DNA of 64,000 nt, from positions 1 to 64,000 of the forward strand of contig CAJGCO010000007.1 of assembly GCA_904501925.1 (NCBI GenBank), in the 5' to 3' direction. Position 1 is the first letter of the stretch; every line of letters begins with the position of its first letter. Of this stretch, positions 1 to 6,070 are shown one piece after another. Both the position numbers and the translations under genes were made by a program. The DNA is from an uncultured Alphaproteobacteria bacterium. Lineage in GTDB: Bacteria > Pseudomonadota > Alphaproteobacteria > RF32 > CAG-239. Below the pieces are notes generated by a model. That model had not been told where the DNA came from. It saw nothing but the letters and a program-made list of their open reading frames with translations, and searched no databases.

Positions 1-83
1 CTATGAACGAAGGTTTACGTTTTGCTATCCGTGAAGGTGGTAGAACTGTAGGTGCTGGCGTTGTTTCTAAGATTGTTGAATAA
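1..83 (+). CDS. tuf: Elongation factor Tu, C-terminal end (partial)
   Basis: Only the last 26 or so codons lie in the window. The frame reads MNEGLRFAIREGGRTVGAGV, then VSKIVE and a TAA at 81-83. This is the almost invariant EF-Tu C-terminus, the end of domain 3, which helps hold aminoacyl-tRNA. EF-Tu is the GTPase that delivers aminoacyl-tRNA to the ribosome. The gene enters from the left on the plus strand and is closed by a strong terminator at 111-138. Its distance from the spc-operon genes at the other end of the window cannot be judged. Confidence 0.95.
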   Translation, partial: MNEGLRFAIREGGRTVGAGVVSKIVE

Positions 84-110
84 TAGTCAAGCTATTTGCT
101 ACAATTACAA

Positions 111-138
111 GAGAAGAGCTTTTGCTCTTCTCTTTTTT
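111..138 (+). terminator. Rho-independent terminator of tuf
   Basis: A perfect 9-bp stem (GAGAAGAGC / GCTCTTCTC) with a TTTT loop is followed directly by seven T residues. It sits 27 nt after the tuf stop codon and separates tuf from the convergent phage-like genes. Confidence 0.9.
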
Positions 139-172
139 TGTTCTATACCAACTAAACTGCCCCTTATCAACC

Positions 173-598
173 TTAAATTTTATAATAAGATACAAGCTCA
201 TCTAACCCCCTACATAAAAGCGTTCTAATCTCATCACTAAAATACAACTTCTCTCTCATTGAAAATGTATTCTTAGGTTTAATATCCTTATCTTCAATCA
301 CAATTTTATAAACCACACAAAGATTAGCCTTTGAAATCACTCTTAAAGCCTTTCTAAACCTATCAATCCCTAGCGCCATATCACCAAATCCACCTTTTCC
401 ACCATCAACTTTAGGAATAGATAAATCTATACTTTTAACTTTAGCCCCTTTCCAACCCATATAATCCTCATAAAACAAATTTGCAGCCCTCAATCTATCT
501 TCTGCGCTATACGGCTGATAATAATCACCATTTTCATAATAGCGCTGATTTAAATATCCTCTTTTAAAATATGTCTCAATCAATAATTTTCTCCCCAT
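173..598 (-). CDS. Phage-type hypothetical protein, DUF6456-like
   Basis: A 141-residue protein and the last of three genes read leftwards from a shared promoter region. It overlaps the preceding gene by one base (TAATG), and a GAGGGGA ribosome-binding site sits about ten bases upstream. Visible features are YSAEDRLRAANLFYEDY near residue 30, a glycine-rich stretch (DGGKGGFGD), and a C-terminus ending in LLCRGLDELVSYY. This spacing resembles the alphaproteobacterial DUF6456 family, often found in prophages near late-gene regulators. That match is from memory and weak. It has no signal peptide or membrane segment. Its codon use is like the host's. Its role is unknown; from its position it is probably a phage-derived replication or regulatory protein. 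Confidence 0.6.
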   Translation of the reverse strand: MGRKLLIETYFKRGYLNQRYYENGDYYQPYSAEDRLRAANLFYEDYMGWKGAKVKSIDLSIPKVDGGKGGFGDMALGIDRFRKALRVISKANLCVVYKIVIEDKDIKPKNTFSMREKLYFSDEIRTLLCRGLDELVSYYKI

Positions 599-1080
599 TA
601 CTTAATTCTCCCCTCTTTAATCTTTGCCAGAACCACATCAAAATCAGCAAACAAACCATTATCAACTGCCAATTTATATTTTGCCGAATAGTCAAGCTTA
701 TTAAACTCATCTGGCTCCACCAAAGTCCGCAATTTAACATCCAATACATAATCAATACCTTTCGTATAGGTATGAAAATAATGCACCTCACGCCCTGCCT
801 TTCTATCCAAATCCATAAGGTATAATTCTGCAGACATAGGCAAGCCACCCAAAACCTCTCTAGGCTTTCTAGAAAAAATATATTTCTTTATTTTTGCTGG
901 AGTTGGCGCAATATTGAGCTCCTCATTTTTACGATAAGCTTTTATCGCCAATAAAATATCATCAACACTATACCCATCTAAAACCTCTTCCCAAATCTCC
1001 TCGTCTAGTTTTGAAGGTCTCATAAAATTAGGATAAATCGACTTAATACTTATAAAGAAAAAATCACTATTCACACTCAT
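598..1080 (-). CDS. Phage replicative helicase loader-like protein (G39P/lambda-P type, tentative)
   Basis: 160 residues. The ATG at 1080 was chosen because AGGAGG lies 7-8 bases upstream; an upstream extension of 17 codons has no such site. The N-terminal half has the pattern YPNF...WEEVLDGYSVDDILLAIKAY...APTPAKIKKYI. This is typical of small phage helicase loaders or inhibitors, which bring DnaB to the replication origin: a tryptophan, a helix, then an 'aPTPa' linker. It lies directly downstream of an initiator-like gene, the usual order (initiator, loader) in phage replication modules. The family call rests on pattern and position only. Confidence 0.6.
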   Translation of the reverse strand: MSVNSDFFFISIKSIYPNFMRPSKLDEEIWEEVLDGYSVDDILLAIKAYRKNEELNIAPTPAKIKKYIFSRKPREVLGGLPMSAELYLMDLDRKAGREVHYFHTYTKGIDYVLDVKLRTLVEPDEFNKLDYSAKYKLAVDNGLFADFDVVLAKIKEGRIK

Positions 1081-1099
1081 AATTTCCCTCCTAAAAAAT

Positions 1100-1810
1100 C
1101 TACTTACAATCAACACCACTATTAGCATCAAACTTACTTAACAACTGATGCCAATACTCATTATCATCTTGTCTATCATTTATTTTTTCCGTTGCCTCAG
1201 CCATCGCCCTTCGATGCCACAACTTTGCCACTGCCTGCCAATTTTTTATTTTACTATTTCCAACACACCAGCCCCGTGATTCGTAAAAATCAACAAACTC
1301 CTCTGGATTAACCTCCAGATTTAGCTCATCGACATACCTACGAACATCTTCAACCTTAGGTGCAACAAATTTTGCCCTACCAATTTTTCCCCTCATATTT
1401 TTTTTAACATTTTCGCTAAATAAATTATTTTTATTTATATTTATATTATTATATTCTTTTGCTTCTTTTCTTAAAACTTCTTCACGATTAACCGACGGTT
1501 GATTAAATAAATCCAACGTTTCACCAACGTTTTTTTCTTCACAATCAACGCCTCCACATTCACCATTTTCTTTTAGATTATTCAACTTACGTTTCGCAAC
1601 ACCCAACATAGATAACTGCTTCATACGACGTTTTTTATCAATAATTTCATCTTGTAGCGTCTTAATATAAGTATAAATATCAGCCACCATATCATCTTTT
1701 AGCCCATCATCATTAACACTAAGCAACGCATTCAACAAAAGTCCACGTTGTTCAATATTTAATGCCGAAATCACATACTTAAGATTTATATTTAAAACAA
1801 TCTGCTCCAT
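1100..1810 (-). CDS. Phage replication initiator-like protein (DUF6291-like N-terminus)
   Basis: 236 residues from the ATG at 1810, which has GGGGAGT upstream; a longer in-frame start at 1837 would overlap the predicted -10 region. The N-terminal ~75 residues (LNIEQRGLLLNALLSV...YTYIKTLQDEIIDKKRR) resemble DUF6291, found at the N-terminus of phage replisome organisers. A low-complexity linker follows (YNNININKNN, about residues 125-145). The C-terminal motif FVDFYESRGWCVGNSKIKNW with AKLWHRR is common to phage replication initiators. First gene of the leftward three-gene unit and the likely direct target of the divergent repressor. The replication role is inferred. Confidence 0.65.
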   Translation of the reverse strand: MEQIVLNINLKYVISALNIEQRGLLLNALLSVNDDGLKDDMVADIYTYIKTLQDEIIDKKRRMKQLSMLGVAKRKLNNLKENGECGGVDCEEKNVGETLDLFNQPSVNREEVLRKEAKEYNNININKNNLFSENVKKNMRGKIGRAKFVAPKVEDVRRYVDELNLEVNPEEFVDFYESRGWCVGNSKIKNWQAVAKLWHRRAMAEATEKINDRQDDNEYWHQLLSKFDANSGVDCK

Positions 1811-1835
1811 CTTAACTCCCCAAAAAAAATTACAC

Positions 1836-1859
1836 ATTATACAACCCTACGTTGCATAA
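1836..1859. promoter_or_regulatory. Putative repressor operator overlapping the leftward promoter
   Basis: Two half-sites face each other: TTATACAAC (1837-1845), a 5-bp spacer, and GTTGCATAA (1851-1859), one mismatch from a perfect dyad. A third half-site, GTTGTATAA, lies at 1972-1980. The first half-site contains the minus-strand -10 hexamer TATAAT (1836-1841) of the replication-type genes. This is what is expected of an operator for the HTH/S24 repressor encoded at 2121. Binding itself is inferred. Confidence 0.5.
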
Positions 1860-2120
1860 AATTTAAAACCCAAAGTAGTCCGATAGTTCAAAAAGTTCAG
1901 ATTTAGTGCACAACACACTATAAAATAAGAAAAAAAGTCACTTCATATGAAAAATAATATATATACTAAAAGTTGTATAAAGAATCACAATCAACTTGAC
2001 TTCGCTATGCTTTAATATATGATTAGTAATATAATGTCAATATTAAAACCCATACTTGATATTTATTTTTTTGGTTATATTAGAAAATTACACCAAAAAA
2101 CATAAACAAAGGAGATAAAA

Positions 2121-2798
2121 ATGTCTGATATCGAAACAATACGCATAAAACTTGCCGATATAATACACAAAAAAGGTTATAATTTCCGTGAATTATCCCT
2201 TAAAATCGGCAGAAAAGACTCTTATATCCAACAATACATCAAATATGGGCTACCACGTCGCTTAAATGAAATTGATAGAAAAAAAATATGCCAAATATTA
2301 AACATCAACGAAGAAGATTTAATTGATGATGAATTAAAAAGAACTCAAACAAACTTTAATGCCAACGTTGGCGTTAGCTATTCCGAACTTGCAGGCAGAG
2401 ACTATGTAGATATTGACATTTTATCATATAAAGCCAGCAACAAATACCAAGGCGAAATCATTGGCAAGATGTGGCTTAATTTCACAGAATTTGGAAATTG
2501 GTATTACACCAACCCTTTCACCTTAAAAATCATCCGCCAAGAAAGCGATAGCATGGAGCCAAAAATCTCTGTTGGAAATCTAGTATTATTCGACACCAGC
2601 ATAAAAAAATACATTGGCGAAGGTGTATATGTAATTAGAGTTGGAGCTATCGTTCAAATTAAACGCATTCAAATGGAATCAGGCCACTGGTTTACCCTCA
2701 AATCTGACAACGAGTTGTATCAAGACATAAATTGTCACGTAAACGACCTTGAAATAATGGGAAGAGCAACCTACTGCCTTGGTGGTGAAAGACTATAA
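2121..2798 (+). CDS. CI/LexA-type phage repressor (HTH plus S24 peptidase)
   Basis: 225 residues; AAAGGAG precedes the ATG. Residues ~5-65 form an XRE-like helix-turn-helix (FRELSLKIGRKDSYIQQYIK, then RRLNEIDRKKICQIL). Residues ~110-220 form an S24 domain: SDSMEP carries the expected nucleophilic serine, followed by VGNLVLFDTS and a GVYVIRVGAIVQIKRI segment with the lysine position of the Ser-Lys dyad. Such proteins repress phage early promoters and self-cleave when RecA is activated. It is transcribed away from the initiator-loader genes, with about 310 bp between them holding the operator-like dyad. A domesticated phage switch is the simplest reading. The function is well supported; the inducing signal is inferred. 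Confidence 0.85.
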   Translation: MSDIETIRIKLADIIHKKGYNFRELSLKIGRKDSYIQQYIKYGLPRRLNEIDRKKICQILNINEEDLIDDELKRTQTNFNANVGVSYSELAGRDYVDIDILSYKASNKYQGEIIGKMWLNFTEFGNWYYTNPFTLKIIRQESDSMEPKISVGNLVLFDTSIKKYIGEGVYVIRVGAIVQIKRIQMESGHWFTLKSDNELYQDINCHVNDLEIMGRATYCLGGERL

Positions 2799-2836
2799 CT
2801 CACCTATAAAATATAATTTTTTTTCGCCTCACCCTA

Positions 2837-2865
2837 TTGACTATAGTGTCACAAGAGTGTATCAA
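2837..2865 (+). promoter_or_regulatory. Sigma-70-type promoter candidate
   Basis: TTGACT (2837-2842), 17-bp spacer, TATCAA (2860-2865). Predicted start is near 2872. A hairpin at 2925-2963 would end a ~90-nt transcript; if read through, it would reach the small gene at 3019. Confidence 0.45.
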
Positions 2866-2924
2866 ATATATTAGCATGAAAAATTGTACTTAAAAATTTT
2901 CCCCAAAACTAAAAAACAATTCCC

Positions 2925-2963
2925 AATCCACAACAAATCATAAAAGTTGTGGATTTATTTTAT
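2925..2963 (+). terminator. Terminator-like hairpin after the repressor gene
   Basis: A 10-bp perfect stem AATCCACAAC / GTTGTGGATT (2925-2934 and 2946-2955) with an 11-nt loop, followed by TATTTTAT. The T-run is interrupted, so termination may be partial. Confidence 0.5.
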
Positions 2964-3018
2964 CATGTTTTTCAAGCAATTATGACTTTTAATACTAAAA
3001 TCAAAGGAGAAAAAATAT

Positions 3019-3177
3019 ATGAAAAACAATACTATCTTAGTAAATACAATAAACCAATTAAAAGAACAAATCAAACTAAACGAACTATCCGATGACGGTT
3101 ATTATCTTTCCCAACGCTATAAAGAAGACTACCAACTACTAAATCAATTAGAAAAAATGTTACATAACAAAACGTAA
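3019..3177 (+). CDS. Small hypothetical protein, 52 residues
   Basis: A short frame starting MKNNTILVNTINQLKEQIKL and ending LLNQLEKMLHNKT. AAAGGAGA lies 8-9 bases before the ATG, which is the main reason to call it. It is charged and probably a pair of helices forming a coiled coil, with no cysteine, signal peptide or membrane segment. It lies between the repressor and lpxA and may be a leftover of the phage-like module. I do not recognise it. Confidence 0.55.
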   Translation: MKNNTILVNTINQLKEQIKLNELSDDGYYLSQRYKEDYQLLNQLEKMLHNKT

Positions 3178-3283
3178 TATTTTTTTACTGCAAACAATCC
3201 TTATTTTCAAAATTTGTACTTTACAACCCCCTTTTTAATTGCTAAAACTAACTCATTAACTTTTTTAATTTGGGAGAAAAATA

Positions 3284-4075
3284 ATGATTCATGCATCAAG
3301 CGTTATTGAAGAAGGTGCAATAATTGACCAAACAGCTGAAATTGGCCCTTTTTGCTACATTTCCAGCAGAGCTAAAATTGGTCCAAACACAAAACTTATC
3401 GCAAGAGTTACAGTTTTAGGCGACACAACCATTGGTGCTAACAACGTTGTATTTCCTGGTGCTGTATTAGGCGCAGGCCCACAAGACCATGGAAACGAAT
3501 TCAAAGAAGAAGCCAAATTAATCATTGGCGATAACAACATCATCCGTGAAAACGTAACAATGCATGCTGGTACTCCTAAAGAAGAATTCACCACTCGTGT
3601 TGGTTCAAATTGTATGTTTATGATTAACTCACACGTTGCTCACGACTGTGTTGTAGGTGACAATGTTATCATGACAAACAACGCTGTTATTGGTGGTCAC
3701 GTTCGCTTAGGTGATGGTGTAATCATTGGTGGCAACTCAGCCGTTCACCAATTCGTAAAAATTGGTCGTAAAACAATGATTGGTGGAATGACTGGTGTTG
3801 CTCGTGATGTTATTCCATTTGCAATGGTTACAGGTGACCGTGGTAAATTAAGAGGCTTAAACTTAATTGGCCTAAAACGTAGTGGTTATGATGAACCAAC
3901 TGTTAAAGCTGTTACAAGAGCATATATGTACATCTTCAAATCAACAGATGGCACATTTGAAGAACGTGTTCAAAACGCTAAAGAAAAATACAAAGACAAC
4001 CCAATGATTATGGAACAAGTTGCCTTTATTGAAGAAGCTATGCACAGCCGTCGTCAGGTTTTAGTTGCAGAATAA
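3284..4075 (+). CDS. lpxA: UDP-N-acetylglucosamine O-acyltransferase (LpxA)
   Basis: 263 residues, the normal LpxA length. LpxA moves a 3-hydroxyacyl group from acyl carrier protein to UDP-GlcNAc, the first step of lipid A synthesis, in the cytoplasm. Hexapeptide repeats ([I/V]G..) run through the first ~190 residues and form the left-handed beta-helix. INSHVAHDCVVGDN carries the catalytic histidine (about residue 120, equal to E. coli His125). VHQFVKIG and NLIGLKRSGY match the family's conserved segments, followed by a helical C-terminus. The ATG has GGGAG upstream. Unlike the usual lpxD-fabZ-lpxA-lpxB cluster it stands alone here, followed by a terminator-like hairpin. Confidence 0.95.
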   Translation: MIHASSVIEEGAIIDQTAEIGPFCYISSRAKIGPNTKLIARVTVLGDTTIGANNVVFPGAVLGAGPQDHGNEFKEEAKLIIGDNNIIRENVTMHAGTPKEEFTTRVGSNCMFMINSHVAHDCVVGDNVIMTNNAVIGGHVRLGDGVIIGGNSAVHQFVKIGRKTMIGGMTGVARDVIPFAMVTGDRGKLRGLNLIGLKRSGYDEPTVKAVTRAYMYIFKSTDGTFEERVQNAKEKYKDNPMIMEQVAFIEEAMHSRRQVLVAE

Positions 4076-4093
4076 GCTATTTTTAATTAAACT

Positions 4094-4124
4094 AACCCCT
4101 ATCATAACAGATAGGGGTTTTATT
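4094..4124 (+). terminator. Terminator hairpin after lpxA
   Basis: AACCCCTATC / GATAGGGGTT with a 6-nt loop, then TTATTTT. Its 3' arm contains AGGGG about 7 bases before the in-frame TTG at 4125, so the same bases may serve as ribosome-binding site for the next gene. Confidence 0.75.
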
Positions 4125-5030
4125 TTGCCAAAAAGACTAATTATCATATTTTTTAGCATTTTTATTTGTATTATATCAGCAATTCTTTGCTTTTATAAAC
4201 ACAACACCCCAAAACGTTATGCTGTTTTTGCAGGCTTTAATCCTAATGGCACAATACCTCCATATGTAATAACCTACCTAAAAGGCTTAAACGAAGTAAC
4301 CAATGGTATTGTATATATTGCAGATAGCTCACTCAAAGAAGGCGAACTAAAAAAATTAAAATCCCTCAACATTCTTTATACATCTCATATCCGCCACCAA
4401 GAATACGACTGGGGATCATACAAACGTGGCTTTAATTGGCTAAAAGAAAATGGCTACCTTAAAAACGCTGATGAACTAATTTTTGCAAACGACAGCTGTT
4501 ATGCCCCAATAACAAGCTTCAAACCAATGTTTAAAGAAATGAGTAAAAGAGATAATTTAGATTTCTGGGGCGATTTACAAAACACCCAATTTAGCAATCA
4601 CATCCAAAGTTATTTTATCGTATTTAGAAAAAAAATCATCAATTCAAAATCTTTTGCATCCTTTATAAACCAAGTAACTCACCACGATGACACCAGAAAA
4701 TATATTACAAAATATGAAACTAAACTCACCCCATTTTTAGAAAACATCGGCTATAAATGGGATACATACATACCATATAAACAATTATCGTCCCTAGAAG
4801 CCTCTGATAAAAATTCATACCCCTTAACCCTAATAAAAGAATACAATCATCAATTCCTAAAACGTCGCACATTCACATCTCTATTGATGATATCAGAAAA
4901 CATCCATACCTTGGTTGATTATCTACATACCAACCACCCTCAAACATTTTACGACCTCATAAACGAGGTAGATAAAAAACACATTCCACCACATTTATTG
5001 GATAAGAAAAATGAAACAAAATCTAACTAA
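4125..5030 (+). CDS. RgpF-like rhamnan-synthesis family protein, membrane anchored (paralogue 1)
   Basis: About 302 residues from the TTG at 4125; another TTG at 4065 would read through the lpxA terminator, and there is no ATG nearby. An N-terminal hydrophobic helix (RLIIIFFSIFICIISAILC) is followed by a globular domain with NGTIPPYVITYLKGL, RHQEYDWGSYKRGFNWL and FANDSCYAP. These are hallmarks of the rhamnan synthesis protein F (RgpF) family, thought to act in assembling surface polysaccharide. The next gene is a close paralogue overlapping by 20 bases, so they are co-translated. The exact reaction is not known from sequence. Confidence 0.7.
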   Translation: MPKRLIIIFFSIFICIISAILCFYKHNTPKRYAVFAGFNPNGTIPPYVITYLKGLNEVTNGIVYIADSSLKEGELKKLKSLNILYTSHIRHQEYDWGSYKRGFNWLKENGYLKNADELIFANDSCYAPITSFKPMFKEMSKRDNLDFWGDLQNTQFSNHIQSYFIVFRKKIINSKSFASFINQVTHHDDTRKYITKYETKLTPFLENIGYKWDTYIPYKQLSSLEASDKNSYPLTLIKEYNHQFLKRRTFTSLLMISENIHTLVDYLHTNHPQTFYDLINEVDKKHIPPHLLDKKNETKSN

Positions 5031-5991
5031 TCTCGCCAAAAAACTAATTCTCCCCCTTATAATGGTTAGCCTAATCATTCGCATAATTATAGATTTCAAC
5101 TCCCCTATAAATGTTGAAACAACCCTAAATTCATACATCCCAAATCAAACCACAACCATCTATGCCGCATACTCAGAAAACGGCACAATTCCTGACTATG
5201 TAATAAATTACCTTCGTTTATTAAAAGAGATTAGCCCAAACATCATTTACATAACCGACAACCCAATCAAGAAAAAAGAAATATCCAAATTAAAACCATA
5301 CGTAACCCATCTCATCGCCACTCGCCACCAAGAATACGACTGGGGCTCATATAAACGAGGTTTCAACTGGCTAAAAAACAATAATTATCTAGCCCCAAGA
5401 AACAGTGATTTAGCATCCCCCTCACAAAAAACAAAAGACAGCGATTTAGCATCCCCCCTCCTAATTTTAGCAAACGATTCAACGATACCTACCACACATT
5501 CCTTTGCTCCTATCTTATCTGATATGAAGCAAAAAAACACTCACTTCTATGGCTTAACCGCAAACCAAGATGGCACATATCACATCCAAAGTTATTTCCT
5601 AATTATAACTTCATCAATGTATAATCACCCTGCTTTTGCAAACTACCTAAACAATGTAACCAAACAAAAAGATGGATTAAACGTTGCCTATGCATATGAA
5701 GTTCCATTCACTCAACATTTTGCTAATTTAGGCTTCTCACACTCAACTTATATTGACTACAATTCTTTATCATACCTCCCCTTAAACGATAAAAATTGCT
5801 ATCCATTAACCCTGCTAACCAAATACAAAACACCTCTCTTAAAAATGCGCACATTTACAAATCGTCTAAATGTTCAAGAATCAAGAAGACTTGTTTTTAA
5901 TTGGCTAAAAAACAACGCCCCCCAAAGCTATAACGATTTAATCAAACACCTAAAAAACATAAATTCCCCCTACTTAAAAGAAAATCGTTAA
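5011..5991 (+). CDS. RgpF-like rhamnan-synthesis family protein (paralogue 2)
   Basis: 326 residues with an N-terminal membrane helix (about 10-28). It shares with its upstream neighbour NGTIPDYVINYLRLL, ATRHQEYDWGSYKRGFNWL, LANDS, HIQSYFLI, YPLTL and the C-terminal RTFT segment. It differs by about 19 extra residues between the GFNWL motif and LANDS, made of an imperfect duplication (NSDLASPSQ and DSDLASPLL). In DNA this is two copies of a GATTTAGCATCCCC-containing unit at about 5407 and 5442. Placement beside lpxA and surface-glycan functions elsewhere in the window suggests an envelope-polysaccharide role. Confidence 0.7.
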   Translation: MKQNLTNLAKKLILPLIMVSLIIRIIIDFNSPINVETTLNSYIPNQTTTIYAAYSENGTIPDYVINYLRLLKEISPNIIYITDNPIKKKEISKLKPYVTHLIATRHQEYDWGSYKRGFNWLKNNNYLAPRNSDLASPSQKTKDSDLASPLLILANDSTIPTTHSFAPILSDMKQKNTHFYGLTANQDGTYHIQSYFLIITSSMYNHPAFANYLNNVTKQKDGLNVAYAYEVPFTQHFANLGFSHSTYIDYNSLSYLPLNDKNCYPLTLLTKYKTPLLKMRTFTNRLNVQESRRLVFNWLKNNAPQSYNDLIKHLKNINSPYLKENR

Positions 5992-6014
5992 TCCATTTTT
6001 TACATAAAAAACGC

Positions 6015-6042
6015 TTGAAATAATAAATCTGCCAATTAAAAT
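6015..6042 (+). promoter_or_regulatory. Promoter candidate for uvrA
   Basis: TTGAAA (6015-6020), 16-bp spacer, TAAAAT (6037-6042), 28 bp before the uvrA start codon. No LexA-like dyad is obvious around it. Confidence 0.4.
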
Positions 6043-6070
6043 ATATCTGATTTTATTAAGGAGTATAATA

